The notes under the pieces were generated by a model. That model had not been told where the DNA came from, ran no database searches, and saw nothing but the letters and a program-made list of their open reading frames with translations. 64,000 nt of DNA, from assembly GCF_002934665.1 (NCBI RefSeq), contig NZ_NIRS01000006.1:310001-374000 (forward strand), in the 5' to 3' direction. The DNA is from Pseudomonas laurylsulfatiphila (lineage in GTDB: Bacteria > Pseudomonadota > Gammaproteobacteria > Pseudomonadales > Pseudomonadaceae). How positions within the stretch are numbered: position 1 is the stretch's first letter; the number at the start of each line of letters is the position of its first letter. The position numbers and the translations under genes are program-made. Positions 34,060-42,593 of this stretch are shown here, piece by piece.

Positions 34060-35265
34060 ATGATGATTCTCTCTCCCTGGCGCGCCGATTTTCCGGCCAT
34101 CGCCGCCCTGCAGCGCCAAGGCCAGACCTATCTGGACAACGCCGCCACCACGCAAAAACCTCAAGCCCTGCTGGACGCCCTGGCGCACTACTACGCCAAT
34201 GGCGCGGCCAACGTGCATCGGGCGCAACACTTGCCCGGCGCCCACGCCACCCAGGCATTCGAGGACAGCCGTCGCAAAGCCGCGCAATGGCTCAATGCAG
34301 GCGATTGCGGGCAGATCATCTTTACCCACGGCGCGACGTCCGCGCTGAATCTCCTGGCCTATGGCCTGGAACATCTTTTCAATCCAGGCGATGAAATTGT
34401 CATCAGCGCCCTCGAGCATCACGCCAACCTTTTGCCGTGGCAGCAACTGGCGCACCGTCGCGAGCTGAAGCTGGTGATCCTGCCGCTGGACGCCGACGGC
34501 GTGATCGACCTTGAAGCCGCGGCCGGTTTGATCGGCCCACGCACGCGTCTGCTGGCCGTCAGTCAACTGTCCAACGTGATTGGCGCGTGGCAACCGCTGC
34601 CTCAATTGCTGGCACTGGCCAAGGGGCACAACGCCCTGACCGTGATCGACGGCGCCCAGGGCGTGGTCCATGGCCGCCACGACGTGCAAGCATTGGGCTG
34701 CGATTTTTATGTGTTCTCCAGCCACAAGCTCTACGGCCCCGATGGCCTGGGCGTGCTGTTCGGGCGCAATACAGCGCTGCAACAGCTGCGTCCCTGGCAG
34801 TTCGGCGGTGAAATGGTGCTGGATGCCAACTATCACGACGCACGCTTTCGCCAGGCCCCCCTGGGCTTCGAGGCCGGGACGCCGCCGATTGCCAGTGTGA
34901 TCGGCCTGGGAGCGACCCTGGATTACCTCGCGAGGCTTGATCAGGACGCCGTGTCCGCCCATGAAGCGACGCTGCATGCCTGCCTGCTCAAAGGTCTTGA
35001 GGCACGTCACGGCATCCGCTTGCTGGGCAAGCCGCAAGTGGCACTGGCCAGTTTTACCGTCGAGGGTGTACATAACGCCGACCTGGCGCATTTGCTGACT
35101 GAGCAAGGGATTGCGGTGCGCGCTGGCCATCACTGCGCCATGCCGTTGCTCAAACGCTTTGAACTGGCGGGGGCGATTCGGGTGTCGTTGGCGCTGTACA
35201 ACGACTCCGAAGACTTGGAACGGTTTTTTGAAGCCCTGGATCAGGCGCTGGAGCTGCTGCGATGA
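34060..35265 (+). CDS. csdA: Cysteine desulfurase (CsdA/SufS type)
   Basis: Group II PLP enzyme that takes sulfur from cysteine to give alanine and an enzyme persulfide. PLP lysine is Lys223 in SSHKLYGPDGLG; the persulfide Cys359 lies in RAGHHCAMPL. The 401-residue protein starts at ATGATG, so a start one codon later is equally possible. The stop overlaps csdE by four bases, showing that the pair is translated together. With csdE and the nearby tcdA (csdL) it forms the sulfur-transfer set known from E. coli csdAEL. Confidence 0.94.
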   Translation: MMILSPWRADFPAIAALQRQGQTYLDNAATTQKPQALLDALAHYYANGAANVHRAQHLPGAHATQAFEDSRRKAAQWLNAGDCGQIIFTHGATSALNLLAYGLEHLFNPGDEIVISALEHHANLLPWQQLAHRRELKLVILPLDADGVIDLEAAAGLIGPRTRLLAVSQLSNVIGAWQPLPQLLALAKGHNALTVIDGAQGVVHGRHDVQALGCDFYVFSSHKLYGPDGLGVLFGRNTALQQLRPWQFGGEMVLDANYHDARFRQAPLGFEAGTPPIASVIGLGATLDYLARLDQDAVSAHEATLHACLLKGLEARHGIRLLGKPQVALASFTVEGVHNADLAHLLTEQGIAVRAGHHCAMPLLKRFELAGAIRVSLALYNDSEDLERFFEALDQALELLR

Positions 35266-35666
35266 ACCTGCCTGTCGATGCCGTGACCGCACTCGATACC
35301 TTTGGCAAAGCCGCCGGCTGGGAACAACGCGCACGCCTGCTGATGCAATGGGGCGAGCGCCTGCCTGCCTTGAGCGACGCGCAAATGTGCGACGCCAACC
35401 GGGTGTACGGTTGTGAAAGCCAGGTGTGGCTGGTGGGCGAATTGCGCGACGGCCATTGGCAGTTCAGCGCCAACAGCGATGCACGGTTGATTCGCGGGTT
35501 GGTGGCGTTGCTGCTGGCGCGGGTCAACGGCTTGTCGGCGGCTGAATTGCAGCAGGTGGATTTGCCGGACTGGTTCAATCAGTTGGGGCTGGGACGACAA
35601 TTGTCCGAGTCCCGCAGTAATGGCTTGAATGCCGTATTGCAACGCATGCGCGAGTTGGCTGCCTGA
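35262..35666 (+). CDS. csdE: SufE-family sulfur acceptor CsdE
   Basis: Accepts persulfide from the desulfurase and passes it on for Fe-S cluster or tRNA-related sulfur use. 134 residues; the acceptor Cys51 is in NRVYGCESQVWLVG, the SufE signature. The start is fixed by the ATGA overlap with csdA. A REP-like hairpin follows the stop and separates it from the convergent tcdA. Confidence 0.94.
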   Translation: MNLPVDAVTALDTFGKAAGWEQRARLLMQWGERLPALSDAQMCDANRVYGCESQVWLVGELRDGHWQFSANSDARLIRGLVALLLARVNGLSAAELQQVDLPDWFNQLGLGRQLSESRSNGLNAVLQRMRELAA

Positions 35667-35688
35667 CTTTATGGATGCGTGAAATGTC

Positions 35689-35771
35689 CTTGTAGGAGCC
35701 GGCTTGCTGGCGACCCAGGCACCGCGGTGTATCAGGATCGCCGCCATCGCTGGCAAGCCAGCTCCTACAAG
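35689..35771. repeat. REP variant (GCCGGC/GCTGGC core) hairpin
   Basis: CTTGTAGGAGCCGGCTTGCTGGCG at the left is mirrored by a nearly exact inverse ending GCTCCTACAAG. The core differs from the GAGCNNGCTCGC type of the other pairs, so it belongs to another REP subfamily. It lies between the convergent csdE and tcdA and may end both transcripts. Confidence 0.8.
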
Positions 35772-35780
35772 GATTGTGTT

Positions 35781-36593
35781 TCAGGCCTCAGGTTTGATGC
35801 GCTCCGCGGGCCGCCGCACTCCCGCCACGATCTTGTCCACAGCCTTGGTCGCCGCGACCATGCCAAAGGTCGCCGTCACCATCATCACCGCGCCAAACCC
35901 GCCGGCGCAGTCGAGCTTCACGCCATCACCGACAAAACTCTTCTGCAGGCAAATGCTGCCGTCCGGTTTCGGATAACGCAGCTGCTCGGTGGAAAACACG
36001 CACGGCACGCTGTAATGGCGGGTCACGGTGCGTGAGAAACCGTAGTCGCGGCGCAGCGTAGAGCGCACTTTCGACGCCAGCGGGTCGTTGAACGTGCGGT
36101 TCAGGTCGCAGACCTGAATCAAGGTCGGGTCGATCTGCCCTCCCGCACCGCCGGTCGTGATGATCTGGATCTTGCGACGCTTGCACCAGGCGATCAACGC
36201 AGCCTTGGCGTTGACGCTGTCGATGCAGTCGATCACGCAGTCGATGTTCGGCGTGATGTACTCGGCCATGGTGTCGCGGGTGACGAAGTCCGGTACCGCG
36301 TGCACCGTGCAGTCCGGGTTGATCCCGCGCAGACGCTCAGCCATCACCTCGACCTTGGGTTTGCCGACGGTACTGTCCAGCGCGTGCAACTGACGATTGG
36401 CGTTGCTGACGCAGACGTCGTCCAGATCGAACAGCGAAATCTCGCCCACGCCACAACGGGCCATGGCTTCCGCTGCCCAGGAACCGACACCACCGACGCC
36501 GACAATCGCCACATGGGCTGCGCGCAGGCGCTCAAGGCCTTCGATGCCATACAAACGGGCGATGCCAGCAAACCGCGGATCTTCTGTACTCAT
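35781..36593 (-). CDS. tcdA: tRNA threonylcarbamoyladenosine dehydratase
   Basis: E1-like ATP-dependent enzyme that cyclises t6A37 of ANN-decoding tRNAs to ct6A; also called CsdL. The ATP-binding GVGGVGSWAAEAMARCG segment, FDLDDVCVSNANRQ and the GGAGGQIDPT loop are typical of ThiF/UBA-like enzymes of the TcdA group. 270 residues from MSTEDPRFAGIARLYG; a GTCATG just upstream would add two residues. In E. coli it gets sulfur-linked electrons from CsdA-CsdE, the two genes that face it here. tsaB at 58.1 kb makes part of its t6A substrate. Confidence 0.94.
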   Translation of the reverse strand: MSTEDPRFAGIARLYGIEGLERLRAAHVAIVGVGGVGSWAAEAMARCGVGEISLFDLDDVCVSNANRQLHALDSTVGKPKVEVMAERLRGINPDCTVHAVPDFVTRDTMAEYITPNIDCVIDCIDSVNAKAALIAWCKRRKIQIITTGGAGGQIDPTLIQVCDLNRTFNDPLASKVRSTLRRDYGFSRTVTRHYSVPCVFSTEQLRYPKPDGSICLQKSFVGDGVKLDCAGGFGAVMMVTATFGMVAATKAVDKIVAGVRRPAERIKPEA

Positions 36594-36619
36594 GACCATT
36601 ACCCCAAAAACCGGCGCGC

Positions 36620-36625
36620 ATTATA
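36620..36625 (-). promoter_or_regulatory. Consensus -10 upstream of tcdA
   Basis: Perfect TATAAT on the minus strand, 26 bases upstream of the tcdA start, leaving a very short leader. No matching -35 at 16-18 bases was found. Confidence 0.45.
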
Positions 36626-36811
36626 GGGCTTCGCAGCAACAAGATTTAAGTTTCAAGCGACAAGTGTAAGAACTTATGTGAAAGCCAATTGCCCAACGTC
36701 AGGCATTTCCCTGTCCGATGTACGTTCAGTGAGCTGCCGGTGTAGGATGCGCGCCCCTTGGCGGCAGCCAACCGTTCCTTCGTTCCACAGCCTTTGGAAC
36801 CTGAAATAACC

Positions 36812-39403
36812 ATGTCATCGCGTAAATTTGGACTCAACCTGGTCGTGGTGCTCGCCATCGCGGCCTTGTTTACCGGCTTCTGGGCGCTGATCAATCGCCC
36901 GGTCACCGCCCCCAACTGGCCGGAGCAGATCTCCGGTTTCTCCTACTCACCGTTCCAGCAAGGACAATTCCCACAGAAGGATCAGTATCCATCCGACGAT
37001 GAGATGCGCCGTGACCTGGAGATCATGAGCAAGCTGACGGATAACATCCGCATCTACTCGGTCGATGGCACCCTGCAAGACATCCCGAAACTGGCGGAAG
37101 AATTCGGTTTGCGGGTGACACTGGGGATCTGGATCAGCCCGGACCAGGAGCGCAACGAACGGGAAATCACCCGCGCCATCGAAATCGCCAACTCCTCGCG
37201 CAGCGTGGTTCGTGTGGTGGTCGGCAACGAAGCGATCTTCCGCAAGGAAATCACCGCCGCCGAACTGAGCGTGATGCTCGATCGCGTGCGCGCCGCCGTG
37301 AAGGTGCCGGTGACCACGTCCGAGCAATGGCACGTCTGGGAAGAACACCCGGAACTGGCCAAGCACGTCGACCTGATCGCCGCGCACGTCCTGCCTTACT
37401 GGGAATTCATTCCAGTGGACAAGGCCCAGCAGTTCGTTCTGGATCGCGCCCGCGACCTGAAAAAGATGTTCCCGAAAAAGCCGCTGCTGCTGTCCGAAGT
37501 GGGCTGGCCGAGCAACGGCCGCATGCGCGGTGGCGCCGATGCCTCACCGGCAGACCAGGCGATCTACCTGCGAACCCTGGTCAACAAGCTCAATCGCCAG
37601 GGTTTCAACTACTTCGTGATCGAAGCGTTTGACCAGCCGTGGAAAGCCAGCGACGAAGGTTCCGTAGGGGCCTACTGGGGCGTGTTCAACGCCGCGCGCC
37701 AGCAGAAGTTCAACTTCGAAGGCCCGGTGGTGGCGATTCCGCAGTGGCGCGTACTGGCCGTAGGTTCGGTGGTATTGGCGCTGTTGTCGCTGACCCTGCT
37801 GATGATCGACGGCTCGGCCCTGCGCCAGCGTGGTCGCACCTTCCTGACCTTCATCGCTTTCCTCTGTGGTTCGGTGCTGGTGTGGATCGGTTACGACTAC
37901 AGCCTGCAATACAGCACCTGGTTCAGCCTGACGGTGGGCTTCCTGCTCGCCCTCGGTGCGCTCGGGGTGTTCATCGTGCTGCTGACCGAGGCCCATGAAC
38001 TGGCCGAAGCGGTGTGGGTGCACAAGCGCCGCCGCGAGTTCCTGCCGGTGGAAGGCGATTCCAGCTACCGCCCGAAAGTGTCGATTCACGTGCCCTGCTA
38101 CAACGAGCCGCCGGAGATGGTCAAACAGACCCTCAACGCCCTGGCCAACCTCGACTATCCGGACTTCGAAGTCCTGATCATCGACAACAACACCAAAGAC
38201 CCGGCAGTCTGGGAACCAGTGCGCGACTACTGCGCAACCCTTGGCCCGCGCTTCAAGTTCTTCCACGTGGCACCGCTGGCCGGCTTCAAGGGTGGCGCGC
38301 TGAACTATCTGATTCCGCACACCGCCAAGGACGCCGAAGTGATTGCCGTGATCGACTCGGACTACTGCGTCGACCGCAACTGGCTCAAGCACATGGTGCC
38401 GCACTTCGCCGACCCGAAAATCGCCGTGGTGCAGTCGCCGCAGGACTACCGCGACCAGAACGAAAGCACGTTCAAGAAGCTCTGCTACGCGGAATACAAA
38501 GGCTTCTTCCATATCGGCATGGTCACCCGCAACGACCGCGACGCGATCATCCAGCACGGCACCATGACCATGACCCGCCGCTCGGTGCTCGAAGAGCTGG
38601 GCTGGGCCGACTGGTGCATCTGTGAAGACGCCGAGCTGGGCCTGCGCGTATTCGAGAAAGGCCTGTCGGCGGCGTACTACCACACCAGCTACGGCAAAGG
38701 CCTGATGCCCGATACCTTCATCGACTTCAAGAAACAGCGTTTCCGCTGGGCCTACGGAGCGATTCAGATCATCAAGCGCCACACCGCCAGCCTCCTGCGC
38801 GGCAAGGACACCGAGCTGACCCGCGGCCAGCGTTACCACTTCCTCGCGGGCTGGTTGCCGTGGGTGGCGGACGGCATGAACATCTTCTTCACCGTCGGTG
38901 CACTGTTGTGGTCGGCGGCAATGATCATCGTGCCGCAACGGGTCGATCCACCGCTGCTGATCTTCGCAATCCCGCCGTTGGCGCTGTTCGTGTTCAAGGT
39001 GGCCAAGATCATCTTCCTCTACCGTCGTGCGGTCGGGGTGAACTTGAAGGATGCCTTCTGCGCGGCGCTGGCCGGTCTGGCGTTGTCCCACACCATCGCC
39101 AAAGCGGTGCTGTACGGCTTCTTCACCAGCAGCATTCCGTTCTTCCGCACACCGAAAAACGCCGACAACCATGGTTTCTGGGTGGCGATTTCGGAAGCAC
39201 GCGAAGAGGTGTTCATCATGCTGCTGTTGTGGAGCGCGGCGCTGGGGATTTATCTGGTCAACGGCATGCCGAGCAACGACATGCGCTTCTGGGTCACCAT
39301 GCTGCTGGTGCAGTCGCTGCCGTATCTGGCGGCGCTGATCATGGCGTTCCTGTCGTCGCTGCCGAAACCGGCCGCCGAGCCTGAAACGGCACCTGTCGTC
39401 TAA
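36812..39403 (+). CDS. ndvB: NdvB-type beta-1,3-glucan synthase: GH17-like plus family 2 glycosyltransferase
   Basis: Inner-membrane protein of 863 residues. Residues ~10-30 form a membrane anchor. Residues ~40-300 resemble a GH17 beta-1,3-glucanase fold (RVVVGNEAIFR; LLLSEVGWPSNG with candidate catalytic Glu residues). Membrane segments follow at ~310-400. A GT2 domain runs from ~420 to 680 with HVPCYNEPPEM, the DxD-like VIDSDYCVDRNW and the Q..RW motif in KKQRFRWAYG; five or so membrane helices end the protein. In P. aeruginosa NdvB makes cyclic beta-1,3-glucans of the periplasm, tied to biofilm-specific antibiotic tolerance. The start MSSRKFGLN is preferred over one 18 codons upstream. A terminator follows. 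Confidence 0.88.
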   Translation: MSSRKFGLNLVVVLAIAALFTGFWALINRPVTAPNWPEQISGFSYSPFQQGQFPQKDQYPSDDEMRRDLEIMSKLTDNIRIYSVDGTLQDIPKLAEEFGLRVTLGIWISPDQERNEREITRAIEIANSSRSVVRVVVGNEAIFRKEITAAELSVMLDRVRAAVKVPVTTSEQWHVWEEHPELAKHVDLIAAHVLPYWEFIPVDKAQQFVLDRARDLKKMFPKKPLLLSEVGWPSNGRMRGGADASPADQAIYLRTLVNKLNRQGFNYFVIEAFDQPWKASDEGSVGAYWGVFNAARQQKFNFEGPVVAIPQWRVLAVGSVVLALLSLTLLMIDGSALRQRGRTFLTFIAFLCGSVLVWIGYDYSLQYSTWFSLTVGFLLALGALGVFIVLLTEAHELAEAVWVHKRRREFLPVEGDSSYRPKVSIHVPCYNEPPEMVKQTLNALANLDYPDFEVLIIDNNTKDPAVWEPVRDYCATLGPRFKFFHVAPLAGFKGGALNYLIPHTAKDAEVIAVIDSDYCVDRNWLKHMVPHFADPKIAVVQSPQDYRDQNESTFKKLCYAEYKGFFHIGMVTRNDRDAIIQHGTMTMTRRSVLEELGWADWCICEDAELGLRVFEKGLSAAYYHTSYGKGLMPDTFIDFKKQRFRWAYGAIQIIKRHTASLLRGKDTELTRGQRYHFLAGWLPWVADGMNIFFTVGALLWSAAMIIVPQRVDPPLLIFAIPPLALFVFKVAKIIFLYRRAVGVNLKDAFCAALAGLALSHTIAKAVLYGFFTSSIPFFRTPKNADNHGFWVAISEAREEVFIMLLLWSAALGIYLVNGMPSNDMRFWVTMLLVQSLPYLAALIMAFLSSLPKPAAEPETAPVV

Positions 39404-39420
39404 ATATCCGCGGATACACT

Positions 39421-39452
39421 AAACGGCGGCCAATGGTCGCCGTTTTGCTTTA
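39421..39452 (+). terminator. Intrinsic terminator after ndvB
   Basis: Stem AAACGGCG / CGCCGTTT with a 9-base loop, followed by TTGCTTTAAG. Starts 18 bases past the ndvB stop and isolates ndvB from dapE. Confidence 0.75.
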
Positions 39453-39510
39453 AGATAACCGCCATTTTGCGGGGCTTGGCGGCATGCGGTTTCCAACCGG
39501 ACCCGAGACC

Positions 39511-39600
39511 TGTGGGAGCGAGCCTGCTCGCGAATGCGTTGTCACAATCAATGTTTATGTTGACTGACACGCCGCTTTCGCGAGCAGGCTCGCTCCCACA
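39511..39600. repeat. REP pair in inverted orientation
   Basis: TGTGGGAGCGAGCCTGCTCG and its inverse, 90 bases overall, just upstream of dapE. The dapE promoter must lie in the 40 bases after it or upstream of the REP, or dapE depends on read-through. Confidence 0.85.
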
Positions 39601-39640
39601 TTCAACCCCAAGCCCATATTTCATGATTCCGGAGTTTTCC

Positions 39641-40792
39641 ATGACGGCCCACGCCGACCTTTCGCCGACCCTTCAACTCGCCATCGACCTGATCCGCCGT
39701 CCGTCCGTGACGCCGATCGACGCCGATTGCCAGAAGCAGATGATGCAGCGCCTGGGCGATGCCGGTTTCACCCTGGAACCGATGCGCATCGAAGATGTGG
39801 ATAACTTCTGGGCCACCCACGGCCAGGACGACGGTCCGGTGCTGTGCTTCGCCGGCCACACCGACGTGGTCCCGACCGGCCCGGTGACCGCCTGGCAGAT
39901 CGAACCGTTCAACGCGCTGATCGACGAACACGGCATGCTCTGCGGCCGTGGCGCCGCCGACATGAAAGGTAGCCTCGCCGCCATGACCGTCGCGTCCGAG
40001 CGCTTTGTCGCCGACTACCCGAATCACAAGGGCAAAGTCGCGTTCCTGATTACCAGCGATGAAGAAGGCCCGGCGCACCACGGCACCAAGGCAGTGGTAG
40101 AACGCCTCGCCGCGCGCAAGGAGCGTCTGGACTGGTGCATCGTCGGCGAACCGTCGAGCACCACCCTGGTGGGTGACGTGGTCAAGAACGGCCGTCGCGG
40201 CTCCCTCGGCGCCAAGCTGACCGTACGCGGCGTGCAAGGTCACGTGGCTTACCCGCACCTGGCGAAGAACCCGATCCACCTCGCCGCTCCGGCCCTGGCA
40301 GAACTGGCCGCCGAGCATTGGGACCACGGCAACGATTTCTTCCCGCCGACCAGCTTCCAGATCTCCAACGTCAACTCCGGCACCGGTGCGACCAACGTGA
40401 TCCCGGGTGACCTGGTGGCGGTGTTCAACTTCCGTTTCTCCACCGAGTCCACGGTCGAAGGCCTGCAAAAGCGCGTCGCCGACATCCTCGACAAGCATGG
40501 CCTGGACTGGCACGTCGACTGGGCCTTGTCCGGCCTGCCGTTCCTCACCGAGCCAGGCGCACTGCTGGACGCGGTGTCGTCGAGCATCAAGGACATCACC
40601 GGTCGCGACACCAAGGCGTCCACCAGCGGCGGCACCTCCGACGGGCGCTTCATCGCGACCATGGGCACGCAAGTGGTTGAGCTGGGCCCGGTCAACGCGA
40701 CCATCCACCAGGTCAATGAGCGCGTGCTGGCAGCCGACCTCGATGTGCTGACCGAAATCTACTACCAGACCCTGATCAAGTTGCTCGCCTGA
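39641..40792 (+). CDS. dapE: Succinyl-diaminopimelate desuccinylase
   Basis: Zinc M20 hydrolase that releases succinate from N-succinyl-L,L-diaminopimelate. Metal ligands are visible in CFAGHTDVVPTGP (His, Asp), GAADMKG (Asp), TSDEEGPAHHGT (Glu-Glu) and the C-terminal His in NATIHQVNE. 383 residues from MTAHADLSPTLQL, chosen because GGAG lies 7 bases upstream; the longer open frame runs back through a REP and is not coding. Its stop shares one base with the rlmA start (TGATG). Confidence 0.97.
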   Translation: MTAHADLSPTLQLAIDLIRRPSVTPIDADCQKQMMQRLGDAGFTLEPMRIEDVDNFWATHGQDDGPVLCFAGHTDVVPTGPVTAWQIEPFNALIDEHGMLCGRGAADMKGSLAAMTVASERFVADYPNHKGKVAFLITSDEEGPAHHGTKAVVERLAARKERLDWCIVGEPSSTTLVGDVVKNGRRGSLGAKLTVRGVQGHVAYPHLAKNPIHLAAPALAELAAEHWDHGNDFFPPTSFQISNVNSGTGATNVIPGDLVAVFNFRFSTESTVEGLQKRVADILDKHGLDWHVDWALSGLPFLTEPGALLDAVSSSIKDITGRDTKASTSGGTSDGRFIATMGTQVVELGPVNATIHQVNERVLAADLDVLTEIYYQTLIKLLA

Positions 40793-41601
40793 TGCTTGCC
40801 TGCCCTATCTGCAGCGCACCGCTCAACGCGGTGGACAACGGTGTGGTCTGCCCTGCCGGGCACCGGTTCGACCGTGCGCGCCAGGGTTACCTGAACCTGC
40901 TGCCGGTGCAGCACAAGAACAGCCGCGACCCTGGGGATAACCAGGCGATGGTCGAAGCCCGCCGTGATTTCCTGAATGCCGGGCACTATGCGCCGGTGGC
41001 CAGGCGTCTGGCGGAGCTGGCCGCCAGCTATGCGCCGCAGCACTGGCTGGACATCGGTTGTGGCGAGGGCTACTACACCGCGCAGATCGCCGAGGCGCTG
41101 CCGGATGCCGAAGGTTTTGCCCTGGACATCTCCCGCGAAGCGGTCAAACGCGCCTGCAAACGCAACCCGCAGCTCACCTGGTTGATCGCCAGCATGGCGC
41201 GGGTGCCGTTGGCCTCCGGCAGCTGCCAGTTCCTCGCCAGCGTCTTCAGCCCGCTGGACTGGGAAGAAGCCAAACGCCTGCTCAGCGTCGGCGGTGGCCT
41301 GATGAAAGTCGGGCCGACCAGCGGCCACCTGATGGAATTGCGCGAGCGGCTGTACGATGAAGTCCGCGAGTACATCGACGACAAGCACCTGGACCTGGTA
41401 CCGGAAGGCATGGCGCTGGCGCACAGTGAAACCCTGGAATTCAAGCTGACGCTCCACAGTGGTCAGGACCGGGCGAACCTGCTGGCGATGACGCCCCACG
41501 GCTGGCGCGCCAGTGCCGAACGCCGTGCTGCCGTTATCGAGCAGGCCGAGCCGTTCGAGGTGACCGTGTCGATGCGCTACGATTATTTCGTTCTTCAATA
41601 A
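40792..41601 (+). CDS. rlmA: 23S rRNA (guanine-745-N1) methyltransferase
   Basis: SAM-dependent enzyme methylating G745 in hairpin 35 of 23S rRNA. A zinc finger at the N-terminus uses Cys4, Cys7, Cys20 and His24 (MLACPICSAPL, CPAGHRFD). The SAM motif I is WLDIGCGEGYYT near residues 84-95. 269 residues. The one-base overlap with dapE makes cotranscription and coupled translation likely, the same pairing I recall in P. aeruginosa. Confidence 0.93.
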   Translation: MLACPICSAPLNAVDNGVVCPAGHRFDRARQGYLNLLPVQHKNSRDPGDNQAMVEARRDFLNAGHYAPVARRLAELAASYAPQHWLDIGCGEGYYTAQIAEALPDAEGFALDISREAVKRACKRNPQLTWLIASMARVPLASGSCQFLASVFSPLDWEEAKRLLSVGGGLMKVGPTSGHLMELRERLYDEVREYIDDKHLDLVPEGMALAHSETLEFKLTLHSGQDRANLLAMTPHGWRASAERRAAVIEQAEPFEVTVSMRYDYFVLQ

Positions 41602-41685
41602 CTTCAAACATTTTTGGTCTTGGGCAACGGCTCAAGGCCGGCTAAATCCGCGAATGGATTTTTCAGACCCGCAGTGAGGACATCC

Positions 41686-42063
41686 ATGCGCCAGCCCGAT
41701 ATCGAGATTTACCTGAAAGACGCCGACGTCGATCACAAAGCCATTGCCGCCTGGCTCGGCGCGGCACTTGGCCCGTGTTCGGATTGGGTGCAGAAAGGCC
41801 AAACCTACAAGTGCAAGGCCGGCAACGTGCCAGTGACCTGGTTGCCAAAAGCGGTCGGCAAGTGGAACAGCCTTTACCTGGAAAGCGACCAGACCCCATG
41901 GGACGACGACATCGCCTGCGCCCGCGCCGCGTTTGCTGCGCTGAACGTCGAAGTGCGTTGCGCGCCGGGAACCTGGGTCGAGGAAGAAGGTGAAGAGACG
42001 GCGGACCGCTGGATTCGCATCAGCGCCGATGGTGAAGAAGAGATCACCTGGAAGACCGCTTAA
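41686..42063 (+). CDS. Conserved small acidic protein, unknown function
   Basis: I do not recognise a named family. 125 residues, acidic, no signal peptide or membrane segment, with three Cys (CSDW, YKCKAG, EVRCAPG) and several Trp. It starts MRQPDIEIYLKDADVDHKAI with AGTGAGGA as ribosome site five bases upstream of the ATG. Codon use is like its neighbours, so it is a real gene. It follows rlmA by 84 bases and precedes the convergent cold-shock gene; I recall a hypothetical gene in the same place in P. aeruginosa. Confidence 0.7.
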   Translation: MRQPDIEIYLKDADVDHKAIAAWLGAALGPCSDWVQKGQTYKCKAGNVPVTWLPKAVGKWNSLYLESDQTPWDDDIACARAAFAALNVEVRCAPGTWVEEEGEETADRWIRISADGEEEITWKTA

Positions 42064-42068
42064 AAGCA

Positions 42069-42137
42069 AAAAGATCGCAGCCTGCGGCAGCTCCTACAAG
42101 GTTATGGTGTAGGAGCTGCCGCAGGCTGCGATCTTTT
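42069..42137. terminator. Long bidirectional hairpin between convergent genes
   Basis: About 29 paired bases on each arm: AAAAGATCGCAGCCTGCGGC and onward at the left, the exact inverse ending GCTGCGATCTTTT at the right, with a short ~10-base loop. A and T tracts at the two ends make it a terminator in both directions. The arms include the TGTAGGAGC REP flank, so it probably arose from a REP-like element (CTGCGGCAG subfamily). Confidence 0.8.
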
Positions 42138-42147
42138 GATCTTGAAA

Positions 42148-42357
42148 TTACAGACCTACAACATCCTCAGCCTGCAACCCCTTCTGCCCTTCGACCACCG
42201 CATACTCAACCTGCTGGCCTTCCGTCAGTGAACGGTGCCCCTCGCCGCGAATCGCGCGGTAGTGCACGAACACGTCCACCCCGTCCTCGCGCTGAATGAA
42301 GCCGTAGCCCTTGGCGTCGTTGAACCACTTCACGTTGCCGGTTTCGCGTGTTGCCAT
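42148..42357 (-). CDS. Cold-shock domain protein
   Basis: Single-domain nucleic-acid-binding protein of 69 residues. RNP1 is in KGYGFIQRED and RNP2 in VDVFVHYRAI, preceded by TGNVKWFNDA. It may act as an RNA chaperone. The start is set by AGGGAG ten bases upstream; an open frame of 30 further codons upstream is not CSD-like. The promoter region is shared with divergent plsB (236 bases, 42358-42593). The GEGHRSLTEGQQVEYAVVEG segment is closer to CspD/CspE-like paralogues than to CspA, but I do not assign a symbol. Confidence 0.92.
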   Translation of the reverse strand: MATRETGNVKWFNDAKGYGFIQREDGVDVFVHYRAIRGEGHRSLTEGQQVEYAVVEGQKGLQAEDVVGL

Positions 42358-42593
42358 TTGTTCATACTCCCTTTTTATTATTGATCGGGCTTTTCGCAGG
42401 AAAGCCTCGGGAACGTCAGCCTGCGCATACCGGTCCCATGAGGGCAACGGCGACAGAGCGCCGAGTATATGACAGACGCTGAAACTCTCAATAGCACTTT
42501 ACTTCGCCGCTTTTTTGCCGATTTTCGACGAATCCGGCACACTACGCAGCGCCCGAGCAAACGCTTGGTTTCATAAACTCACGCAGAAGCCGT

